Positions 24,209-34,004 of a stretch of DNA of 34,004 bases are shown here, one piece after another. Source of the DNA: Rhodoferax sp. OV413 (GTDB lineage: Bacteria > Pseudomonadota > Gammaproteobacteria > Burkholderiales > Burkholderiaceae_C); contig CAMAWD010000072.1 of assembly GCA_945861785.1 (NCBI GenBank), positions 1-34,004 on the forward strand, read 5' to 3'. A program made the translations under genes and the position numbers. Numbering within the stretch: the stretch's first letter is position 1; the number at the start of each line of letters is the position of its first letter. The notes beneath the pieces are model-generated. The model searched no databases. It was given only the letters and a program-made list of their open reading frames with translations, and was not told where the DNA came from.

Positions 24209-25579
24209 ATGACCCCCTACGCAACCGACACCGCAGCTGGCGGCGACATCCGCCCGGCGCGACTGACCACGGCGCAGTATGCGCAGAACTTCTGCGATGC
24301 GCATCCACCACTCACCCTGGCGCAGGCACGCATCGAGTCCGACCGTTGTTACTACTGCCACGACGCGCCCTGCCAGACCGCCTGCCCGACCGGCATCGAC
24401 ATTCCCAGTTTCATCCAGCGCATCGCCGACGGCAACATCCGCGGTTCGGCGCATGCCATCCTGAGCGCCAACCCCCTGGGCGGCATGTGCGCGCGGGACT
24501 GCCCGACCGAAGTGTTGTGCGAACAGGCCTGTGTGCGCAACACCCATGAGGACAAGCCGATCGAGATCGGGCAGCTGCAGCGTTTTGCCACCGATGCCTA
24601 CTTCGCGAAACCCGGCGCCCCGCTGTTCACGCGCGCCGCCGCAACCGGCCGCAAGATTGCCGTTGTTGGCGCCGGTCCGGCTGGTTTGGCTTGCGCGCAC
24701 GGCCTGGCGCGGCTGGGGCACGCGGTGGTGGTGTTCGATGCCAATGCGAAGCCCGGCGGGCTCAATGAGTACGGCCTGGCCACTTACAAGACGGTTGAAG
24801 ACTTCGCACAGAAGGAGGTGGCGTGGTTGCTGTCCATCGGCGGCATCGAGGTGCGCAACAAGACTTCACTCGGGCGCGATCTTGTGCTGGAGTCACTGGT
24901 GGCTGACTTCGATGCCGTCTTCCTGGGCCTTGGCCTGGCCGGTGTGAACACCATCGGCATCGCCGAACCAGCTGTTGCGGGTCTGCGCAATGCGGTCGAG
25001 TTCATCGCAGAATTGCGCCAGGCGCACGAATATGCGCAGGTCCCGGTGGGTCGCAAGGTGGTGGTGATTGGTGGCGGCATGACGGCTGTCGACGCGTCCG
25101 TGCAGTCGCGCAAACTGGGTGCCGATGAGGTGACCATGGTCTACCGCCGCGGACCGCAGGACATGTCTGCGTCCGGGCATGAGCAGGAGTGGGCGCAAAA
25201 GAATGGTGTCACGATCCGCCACTGGGCAGCCCCGAAGGAGGTGCTGTCTGCCGGCGGGCAGGTCACCGGTGTACGTTTTGCCACCACACGGATGGACGCC
25301 GGCAAGCTGGTCGAGACCGGCGCGACCTTCACCCTGGCGGCCGACATGGTGCTCAAGGCCATCGGCCAGAGTTTTATTTCACAACCCTTGGGCGCACTGG
25401 TCAACTTGCAGGGCGGGCGCATCCGCGCCGATTCCGAAGGGCGCACTTCCCACGCCAAGGTATGGGCCGGTGGCGACTGCCGGGTCGGTGGCCGGGACCT
25501 GACTGTGGAGGCGGTCGAGCATGGCAAGGTGGCTGCCTTGTCAATTCATGCGGCGCTTGGCGCAACAACCGGAGCTTGA
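24209..25579 (+). CDS. preT: NAD-dependent dihydropyrimidine dehydrogenase, PreT subunit
   Basis: Flavin-iron-sulfur subunit that passes electrons from NAD(P)H to PreA for reduction of uracil and thymine. The 456-residue product has N-terminal cluster cysteines (C47, C50, C55, C59 and C94, C98, C104, C108), an FAD site VVGAGPAGLACAHG (152-165) and a pyridine-nucleotide site VVVIGGGMTAVDAS (284-297). It corresponds to the N-terminal part of eukaryotic DPD. ATG at 24209 is used because upstream codons to TTG 24170 overlap the RutR-type operator. The preA gene follows after 4 bases. Confidence 0.95.
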   Translation: MTPYATDTAAGGDIRPARLTTAQYAQNFCDAHPPLTLAQARIESDRCYYCHDAPCQTACPTGIDIPSFIQRIADGNIRGSAHAILSANPLGGMCARDCPTEVLCEQACVRNTHEDKPIEIGQLQRFATDAYFAKPGAPLFTRAAATGRKIAVVGAGPAGLACAHGLARLGHAVVVFDANAKPGGLNEYGLATYKTVEDFAQKEVAWLLSIGGIEVRNKTSLGRDLVLESLVADFDAVFLGLGLAGVNTIGIAEPAVAGLRNAVEFIAELRQAHEYAQVPVGRKVVVIGGGMTAVDASVQSRKLGADEVTMVYRRGPQDMSASGHEQEWAQKNGVTIRHWAAPKEVLSAGGQVTGVRFATTRMDAGKLVETGATFTLAADMVLKAIGQSFISQPLGALVNLQGGRIRADSEGRTSHAKVWAGGDCRVGGRDLTVEAVEHGKVAALSIHAALGATTGA

Positions 25580-25583
25580 AACC

Positions 25584-28396
<2,813 letters not shown>

Positions 28397-28425
28397 GATT
28401 CACGTCTATCCCCCGGAGAAGCACC

Positions 28426-29697
28426 ATGAACACTGCTGTGTCTGAAAAGCCCGCCAACCCAAGAATCGACGATCTGCGCATCAACGGCGAACGCCTGTGG
28501 GCTGCGCTGATGGAACTGGCAAAGATCGGCGCCACCGAAAAAGGCGGTGTGTGCCGCCTGACCCTGACCGACCTGGACAAGCAGGGCCGCGACCTTGTGA
28601 CTGGCTGGGCCCGCGAGGCCGGCATGTCGGTGGTGATCGACAAGATCGGCAACGGCTTCATGCGCCGTCCCGGGCGCAACAATGCCCTGCCCCCCATCAT
28701 GACCGGCAGCCACATCGACACGCAACCCACAGGTGGCAAGTTCGACGGCAACTACGGCGTGCTGGCCGGCCTGGAGGTGGTGCGCACCCTGAACGACCAC
28801 GGCATCGAAACCGAGGCGCCAATCGAGGTGGCCTTCTGGACCAACGAAGAAGGTTCGCGTTTCGTGCCCGTGATGATGGGTTCGGGCGTGTTTGCCAAGG
28901 CCTTCACGCTGGAACACGCCTATGCGGCACGCGATACGGCCGGCAAGTCGGTCCGGGAAGAACTGGAACGCATCGGCTACATCGGAGCGCAGGAGCCCGG
29001 TGACCACCCTATTGGTGCCTATTTCGAGACCCACATCGAACAAGGGCCGGTGCTGGAAGACAACGACAAGACCATCGGTGTGGTGTCGGGCGTGCTTGGA
29101 ATACGCTGGTTCGACTGCACCGTCACCGGAATGGAGGCCCACGCCGGCCCGACTCCGATGGCCCTGCGCAAGGACGCCCTGCAGGTCGCCACGCACCTGA
29201 TGCAGGAGGTGGTCGCCGCCGCCCTGCGCCACAAGCCACACGGACGTGGCACGGTCGGCATGGTGCATGTGCACCCGAACAGCCGCAATGTGATACCTGG
29301 CCGGGTGAAGTTCTCGATCGACCTGCGCAATGCCACCGATGCACTGGTGGACACGATGGCCGCCGAGGTCAAGGCCTTTGCAGCCCAACTCAGCAAGGAC
29401 AGCGGCCTGCCGATCAACATCGAACTGGTGTCGAGTTACCCGGCGCAGATCTTCCATGGCGACTGCGTGGACGCGGTGGCGCGGGCCGCCGCCAAGCTGG
29501 GTTATTCGAACATGCCTGCGGTGTCGGGCGCCGGTCACGACGCGGTCTACATGGCGCAACTGGCGCCAGCGGGCATGATCTTCATTCCCTGCAAGGACGG
29601 CATCAGCCACAACGAAATCGAGGATGCCAAACCCGAACACATCACGGCCGGCTGCAACGTGTTGCTGCATGCCATGCTGGAGCGCGCTGGCACATAA
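28426..29697 (+). CDS. Zn-dependent N-carbamoyl-beta-alanine amidohydrolase (M20 family)
   Basis: Third step: hydrolysis of N-carbamoyl-beta-alanine to beta-alanine, CO2 and ammonia. The 423-residue product belongs to the M20/M40 allantoate-amidohydrolase/L-carbamoylase/beta-ureidopropionase family, with metal motifs GSHIDTQPTGGKFDG (His96, Asp107), NEEGSRF (Glu141, Glu142), ETHIEQGP (His203) and C-terminal GISHNE. A dimerisation domain lies in the middle (GMEAHAGPTPM onward). CGGAGAAGCACC precedes the ATG. Allantoate or L-carbamoyl amino acids are alternative substrates, but the position after preTA-hydA favours carbamoyl-beta-alanine. Confidence 0.92.
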   Translation: MNTAVSEKPANPRIDDLRINGERLWAALMELAKIGATEKGGVCRLTLTDLDKQGRDLVTGWAREAGMSVVIDKIGNGFMRRPGRNNALPPIMTGSHIDTQPTGGKFDGNYGVLAGLEVVRTLNDHGIETEAPIEVAFWTNEEGSRFVPVMMGSGVFAKAFTLEHAYAARDTAGKSVREELERIGYIGAQEPGDHPIGAYFETHIEQGPVLEDNDKTIGVVSGVLGIRWFDCTVTGMEAHAGPTPMALRKDALQVATHLMQEVVAAALRHKPHGRGTVGMVHVHPNSRNVIPGRVKFSIDLRNATDALVDTMAAEVKAFAAQLSKDSGLPINIELVSSYPAQIFHGDCVDAVARAAAKLGYSNMPAVSGAGHDAVYMAQLAPAGMIFIPCKDGISHNEIEDAKPEHITAGCNVLLHAMLERAGT

Positions 29698-29736
29698 GTG
29701 CACAGCATATTTTTTTACAACGGAGAACACAGTCCC

Positions 29737-30732
29737 ATGAAATCCCTGAACCGTCGCCACCTCGTGGCCCTCGCTGCGGCACTGGTCGCAGTTGCCCCTG
29801 GCCTGTCCCTGGCCCAGGCCAAACCCAAGGTTGCCGGCATCTACACGGTGCCGTTCGAGCAGCAGTGGGCCGGGCGCCTGCATACGGCGTTGAAGGCTGC
29901 CGAAGCCCGTGGCGAGATCGAATACAAGGCGAGCGAGAACGTGTCGAACGCCGACTACGAACGCGTCATGCGCGAGTACGCCACCGCCGGCAACACCCTG
30001 ATCGTCGGTGAGGCTTTCGCTGTCGAGGCGGCCGCCCGCAAGGTGGCCAAAGACTTCCCCAAGGTGTCATTTTTGATGGGCTCGTCGGGCAAGCCGCAGG
30101 CGCCCAACTTCAGCGTCTTCGACAACTACATCCAGGAGCCGGCCTACCTGTCGGGCATGGTGGCCGGTGGCATGACCAAGAGCAACAAGATCGGCATGGT
30201 CGGCGGTTTCCCTATCCCCGAAGTCAACCGCCTGATGAACGCCTTCATGGCGGGTGCAAAAGAGGTCAATCCCAAGGTTGAATTCAGCGTCAGTTTCATC
30301 AACAGCTGGTTCGACCCGCCGAAGGCCAAAGAGGCCGCCTTCGCCATGATCGACAAGGGTGCCGATGTGTTGTACGCCGAGCGTTTCGGTGTCAGCGACG
30401 CAGCCAAGGAAAAAGGCAAACTGGCCATCGGCAACGTGATCAACACCCAGGACAAATACCCTGATACGGTGGTAGCCTCGGCCATGTGGCATTTCGAGCC
30501 CTCGGCCGACCGTGCCATCAAGATGGTGAAAGACGGCAAATTCACGGCCGAGGACTACGGCCAGTACTCGATGATGAAACACAAGGGCTCGTCGCTGGCG
30601 CCACTGGGGACCTTCGAGAAGAAAATTCCGGCGGACGTGGTGGCCAAGATGCGCGCCAAGGAAAAGGCCATCGTCGAGGGCAAGTTCACCGTCAAGGTGG
30701 ACGACAACCAGCCCAAGTCCAGCGCCAAGTAA
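29737..30732 (+). CDS. BMP family ABC transporter substrate-binding protein
   Basis: Periplasmic (not lipid-anchored) binding protein of the BmpA/PnrA (Med) family, whose characterised members bind nucleosides. The 331-residue product has a signal peptide with an RR-type start (MKSLNRRHLVALAAAL, cleavage near LSLAQA) and the family features VAGIYTVPFEQQWAGRLH, VSNADYERVMREYA and NKIGMVGGFPIPEVNRLMNAF. No lipobox Cys is present. CGGAGAACACAG precedes the ATG. A strong terminator follows it at once. In this setting a pyrimidine nucleoside or base is the likely ligand. Confidence 0.92.
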   Translation: MKSLNRRHLVALAAALVAVAPGLSLAQAKPKVAGIYTVPFEQQWAGRLHTALKAAEARGEIEYKASENVSNADYERVMREYATAGNTLIVGEAFAVEAAARKVAKDFPKVSFLMGSSGKPQAPNFSVFDNYIQEPAYLSGMVAGGMTKSNKIGMVGGFPIPEVNRLMNAFMAGAKEVNPKVEFSVSFINSWFDPPKAKEAAFAMIDKGADVLYAERFGVSDAAKEKGKLAIGNVINTQDKYPDTVVASAMWHFEPSADRAIKMVKDGKFTAEDYGQYSMMKHKGSSLAPLGTFEKKIPADVVAKMRAKEKAIVEGKFTVKVDDNQPKSSAK

Positions 30733-30751
30733 TCTCCAGGTGGGAACGAAA

Positions 30752-30782
30752 AGGCACCCCCTCCAAGGGGTGTCTTTTTTTT
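30752..30782 (+). terminator. Rho-independent terminator inside the transporter operon
   Basis: AGGCACCCC (30752-30760) pairs with GGGGTGTCT (30767-30775), with one G-U pair, around loop CTCCAA, followed by an eight-T run (30775-30782). It lies between the binding-protein gene and the ATPase, 12 bases before the ATPase start. It should stop much of the transcription, leaving the binding protein in excess over the membrane parts, as is usual in ABC importers. Confidence 0.9.
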
Positions 30783-30793
30783 GACCGCACGCC

Positions 30794-32353
30794 GTGACCA
30801 ACACCGTCCTGCAACTCACCAGCATCACCAAGCGTTTCGGCAGCCTGGTGGCCAACGACGGCATCTCGCTGCAGCTGGCACGCGGCGAGGTGCTGGCGCT
30901 GCTCGGTGAAAACGGCGCCGGCAAGTCGACGCTGGTGTCGATCTTGTTCGGGCACTATGTGGCCGACGCCGGGCAAATTTCCGCCTTCGGGCAGCCGCTT
31001 GCACCGGGGGACCCCAAGGCGGCGCTGGCTGCCGGCATTGGCATGGTGCACCAGCACTTCACACTGGCCGACAACCTCACGGTGCTGGACAACGTGATGA
31101 TGGGTTCCGAGCCGCTGTGGCTGGCCTTCACACGCCGCAGGGCCGCACGCCACAAGCTTGACGAAGTCGCGCGGCAGTTCGGCCTGGCGGTGGATGCAGA
31201 CGCGCGGGTGGGCAGCCTGTCGGTGGGCGAGCGACAACGCGTGGAGATTCTCAAGGCGCTGTACCGTGGCGCGCGCATCCTGATCCTGGACGAACCTACC
31301 GCCGTGTTGACGCCCCAGGAAAGCGAAGCCTTGTTCCTGGTGCTGGCGCAGATGGTGGCGAAAGGCCTGTCGATCATCTTCATCAGCCACAAGCTGCCTG
31401 AGGTGTTGCGGGTCTCGCACCGCATCGCCGTGTTGCGCGCCGGCAAGCTGGTGGCCCAGGCGGACGCGCGTGGCACCACGCAGGCGCAACTCGCCCAGTG
31501 GATGGTCGGCCACGCCATCGACCTGCCACAGCGCCGACCGACACGGCATGTCGGGCCCACTGTGTGCGAACTGCGCGGTGTCAGCACAGCGCCGGCACGG
31601 GAGCGTCTCCTGGATGCCTCTTTGACGTTGCGCGGCGGCGAGATCATGGCGATTGCCGGTGTCTCGGGCAACGGGCAGGTGGCCCTGGCCGAGTTGCTCA
31701 GCGGCACCCGCAATGCCATCGTTGGTGAGGTGTTGTTCCTCGGGCGCCCTTTGGCGGCCGCGCCGGCCCAACTGGTCGCGCTGGGTGTGGCCCGCATTCC
31801 GGAGGACCGGCATGCTGTCGGGGTGGTGGGTGACCTGCCGGTGTGGGAGAACGCGGTCTCCGAACGGCTGCGCAGCGCGGCGTTTTCGCGGGGTTTCTGG
31901 GTTCGCCGGGGCGCTGCCCGGGCGCACGCACAGCGTATTTTGCAGGCCTTCGACGTGCGCGGGGCTGGTGCCGCAGCGCCAGCGCGCGCCCTTTCGGGCG
32001 GCAACATGCAAAAACTCATCCTGGGCCGCGCGCTGCTGCACCCAGACACCACACCGACGCACACCGTCACCCCGAAACTCATCGTTGCCCACCAGCCCAC
32101 CTGGGGCTTGGACATTGGCGCCGTTGCCTATGTGCAGGAGCAGCTGATCGCCGCACGTGATGCGGGTGCTGCCGTGTTGCTGATCTCCGACGACCTGGAC
32201 GAAGTGCTCACGCTGGGTGACCAGGTGGCCGTGATCCATGCCGGCCACCTGAGCCCGCCGCAGCCTGCACAGGCCTGGACCCGCGAGGCCATCGGCCTGG
32301 CCATGGCCGGGGCGCCCGCAACCCTGACGCCAGCGGTCGAGGTGGCAGCGTGA
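30794..32353 (+). CDS. ABC transporter ATP-binding protein with two NBDs (BMP/sugar type)
   Basis: Duplicated ATPase of 519 residues that powers the BMP-type importer (like YufO/NupA in B. subtilis-type nucleoside systems). The first half has Walker A GENGAGKST (38-46), signature LSVGERQR and Walker B ILILDEPTAVLTPQE. The second half has a degenerate Walker A (GVSGNGQVAL, no Lys), signature LSGGNMQK and Walker B LIVAHQPTWGLD, where Gln replaces the catalytic Glu; this asymmetry is usual in the family. The start is GTG at 30794, without a visible ribosome site, just past the terminator. Stop overlaps the permease as GTGA. Confidence 0.93.
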   Translation: MTNTVLQLTSITKRFGSLVANDGISLQLARGEVLALLGENGAGKSTLVSILFGHYVADAGQISAFGQPLAPGDPKAALAAGIGMVHQHFTLADNLTVLDNVMMGSEPLWLAFTRRRAARHKLDEVARQFGLAVDADARVGSLSVGERQRVEILKALYRGARILILDEPTAVLTPQESEALFLVLAQMVAKGLSIIFISHKLPEVLRVSHRIAVLRAGKLVAQADARGTTQAQLAQWMVGHAIDLPQRRPTRHVGPTVCELRGVSTAPARERLLDASLTLRGGEIMAIAGVSGNGQVALAELLSGTRNAIVGEVLFLGRPLAAAPAQLVALGVARIPEDRHAVGVVGDLPVWENAVSERLRSAAFSRGFWVRRGAARAHAQRILQAFDVRGAGAAAPARALSGGNMQKLILGRALLHPDTTPTHTVTPKLIVAHQPTWGLDIGAVAYVQEQLIAARDAGAAVLLISDDLDEVLTLGDQVAVIHAGHLSPPQPAQAWTREAIGLAMAGAPATLTPAVEVAA

Positions 32354-33414
32354 GGCTGGAAAAGCGCCACACCCAGTCGGCCCTCGCACTGGTGCTGGCG
32401 CCGGTCGGGGCTGTGGCCTTCACGATGCTGGTCAGTGCGCTGCTGGTGCTCTGGGCCGGCGCCCCTGTCACGCAGACCTACGGCCTGCTGTTGCAGGGCG
32501 GATTCGGATCGGTGTTCGCGCTGAGCGAAACCTTCACGCGTGCCATCCCGCTCATGCTCACCGGGCTGGCGGCCACGGTGGCCTTCAAGGCACGCCTGTT
32601 CAACATCGGCGCCGAGGGCCAGCTGTACGCCGGCGCCCTGGCCGCCGTCGCAGTCGGCGGCATGCACGGCGGCACCGGTTTCGACCAGGTGCCACTGCCG
32701 GTGTTGTTCGTGCTCATGCTGCTTGCAGCAGCCCTGGCCGGCGCCCTGCTGCTGCTCGGGCCTGCACTGATGAAGGCGCGCCTGGGCGTGGACGAGGTGG
32801 TCACCACCTTGCTGCTGAACTTCATCGTGCTGCTGCTGGTGTCGATGGTGCTCGATGGCCCCATGAAGGACCCGACCGCGATGGGCTGGCCCCAGAGTGT
32901 GGGGCTGATCGGCGACCTGGAACTCTCCAAGCTCGTCCCCCAGACCCGCGTGCACACCGGCTTGTTATGGGGCGTCGGCCTTGCACTGGCGGTTTGGGCC
33001 CTGATGAAATACACCGTGCTCGGATTCGACATCCGTGCCGTGGGCGCGAATTCCCGGGCCGCCGCATTTGCCGGCGTGTCGGTTACCCGCACCGTGGTGC
33101 TGGTGGCCATGCTCTCGGGTGCGCTGGCCGGTCTTGCGGGCGCAATCGAAGTCGCCGGGCGCACTGGCTACGTCACGCTCGACATGTCGCCCGGTTACGG
33201 TTATTCCGGCATCGTGATCGCCATGCTGGCCGCACTGCACCCGCTGGGTGTCGTGCTGGCCAGCATCTTCGTGGCGGGTGTGCTGGTGGGCGCCGACAGC
33301 ATGAGCCGCGCCATCGGCGTGCCGACCTACATCGCCGATGTGATCGTCGCCGCATCCTTGCTCTCGGTGCTGGTTGCGACCCTGCTGACGCAGTACCGGG
33401 TGCGCTGGAAATAG
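32350..33414 (+). CDS. ABC transporter permease 1 (YufP-like)
   Basis: First membrane subunit of the BMP-family importer. The 354-residue product has about ten transmembrane segments and the branched-chain-amino-acid/ribose-type permease motifs: FNIGAEGQLYAGA, LGVDEVVTTLLLNFI, GANSRAAAFAGVSVTR and GYGYSGIVIAMLA. GTG at 32350 overlaps the ATPase stop (GTGA); it ends in TAG 18 bases before the second permease. Confidence 0.93.
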   Translation: MRLEKRHTQSALALVLAPVGAVAFTMLVSALLVLWAGAPVTQTYGLLLQGGFGSVFALSETFTRAIPLMLTGLAATVAFKARLFNIGAEGQLYAGALAAVAVGGMHGGTGFDQVPLPVLFVLMLLAAALAGALLLLGPALMKARLGVDEVVTTLLLNFIVLLLVSMVLDGPMKDPTAMGWPQSVGLIGDLELSKLVPQTRVHTGLLWGVGLALAVWALMKYTVLGFDIRAVGANSRAAAFAGVSVTRTVVLVAMLSGALAGLAGAIEVAGRTGYVTLDMSPGYGYSGIVIAMLAALHPLGVVLASIFVAGVLVGADSMSRAIGVPTYIADVIVAASLLSVLVATLLTQYRVRWK

Positions 33415-33432
33415 GCATGGGAACCGCATGAC

Positions 33433-34004
33433 ATGACGGAACTTGCCGACATCCTGGTCAACCAGTCGTTCTGGGTCGCGGTGCTGCGTATTGCCACGCC
33501 GCTGATCCTGGGCACGCTGGGTGTGTTGCTGTGCGAACGCGCAGGGGTTCTGAACCTGGGCATCGAAGGCATCATGGTCGCCGGCGCCTTCAGCGGTTGG
33601 CTGGCGGTATATGCCGGCGCGCCGCTGTGGGCCGGCGTGGCGGTGGCGGCCCTCACGGGTGCGGTGTTTGGCCTGCTGCACGCCGCATTGACCGTCGGCC
33701 TGGCGCTTTCGCAGCATGTGTCGGGCCTGGGTGTCACCTTGCTGGCGACGGCGCTGAGTTATTACGGCTACCGGGTGAGTTTTCCCAAGGTCGACACCCC
33801 CCCCACCATCACACCGTTCGGCGACATGGCCTGGATGGGCCTGCCGGTGCTGGCGCAGCAGACGCCCCTCACGCTGCTGGCACTGGTGCTGGTGCCGGCG
33901 ACGGCGTACATGCTTTACCGCACACCGATGGGACTGGCGGTGCGCATGGTCGGCGAGAACCCCCAGGCTGCCGAGGGCCAGGGCGTGTCGGTGGCGGCGG
34001 TGCG
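33433..34004 (+). CDS. ABC transporter permease 2 (YufQ-like), cut by window end
   Basis: Second membrane subunit of the same importer; the first 190 codons are inside the window with no stop. It starts MTELADILVNQSFW and shows LGVLLCERAGVLNLGIEGIM, the equivalent of the FNIGAEGQ motif of permease 1, SQHVSGLGVTLLATALSYYG and MVGENPQAAEGQGVSV near the window edge. Full members have about 300 residues, so about 110 are missing. ATG at 33433; an ATG at 33428 is closed at once by a stop. Confidence 0.93.
   Translation, partial: MTELADILVNQSFWVAVLRIATPLILGTLGVLLCERAGVLNLGIEGIMVAGAFSGWLAVYAGAPLWAGVAVAALTGAVFGLLHAALTVGLALSQHVSGLGVTLLATALSYYGYRVSFPKVDTPPTITPFGDMAWMGLPVLAQQTPLTLLALVLVPATAYMLYRTPMGLAVRMVGENPQAAEGQGVSVAAV

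Noticed and set aside
30692-32389. 565-codon open frame opposite the double ABC ATPase
   Set aside because: Antisense shadow: no domain, composition typical of reverse-strand reading of GC-rich genes.

Overview
The window is high-GC, densely coded bacterial chromosome. Gene content, start-codon use (many GTG starts, GTGA/ATGA overlaps) and the gene order yebC-purD-hemF-nadD-rsfS-rlmH-maf-rng point to a betaproteobacterium of the Burkholderiales, most probably Comamonadaceae. This placement is my recognition of protein flavour and synteny, not a search result.

Layout. (1) 1-3002, minus strand: tolB-pal-cpoB, the periplasmic/outer-membrane half of the Tol-Pal division machinery. tolQRA is not next to it; instead a divergent msbA (lipid A flippase) follows, overlapping a cation-efflux (CDF) gene. 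(2) 5971-6511: a short TerB-like remnant and a doubtful small ORF. (3) 6498-13302, minus strand: a tightly packed housekeeping operon, yebC > purD > hemF > nadD > rsfS > rlmH > maf > rng. RsfS carries an unusual Lys/Ala/Pro-rich tail. (4) 13362-15640, plus strand: a YjgR/HerA-like ATPase and upp.

(5) 15641-23393: an accessory region that looks like a catabolic island in decay. Leftward it reads tetR (frameshifted by a 7-bp tandem duplication) > NitT/TauT-type ABC importer (binding protein, ATPase, permease) > CYP153-type cytochrome P450 > Baeyer-Villiger-type flavin monooxygenase > glutathione S-transferase with a large internal deletion > VOC/glyoxalase protein. A scrap of an acyl-CoA synthetase lies beyond on the other strand. 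A promoter with a palindromic operator (TGAACN4GTTCA) precedes the tetR, and a second copy of the operator lies 142 bp away.

(6) 23394-34004: a reductive pyrimidine-degradation locus. A RutR-like TetR regulator is divergent from preT-preA (dihydropyrimidine dehydrogenase), hydA (dihydropyrimidinase), an M20-type N-carbamoyl amidohydrolase and a BMP-family ABC importer (binding protein, strong terminator, double ATPase, permease, second permease cut by the window end). A RutR-type palindrome lies just upstream of preT. Together these genes should import a pyrimidine base or nucleoside, reduce it, open the ring and release beta-alanine (or its methyl derivative), CO2 and ammonia.

No tRNA, rRNA, CRISPR array, insertion sequence or phage gene was seen. 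The strongest leads are the decaying CYP153/BVMO/ABC operon with its intact-looking operator and broken repressor, and the RutR-like control site of the pyrimidine locus.
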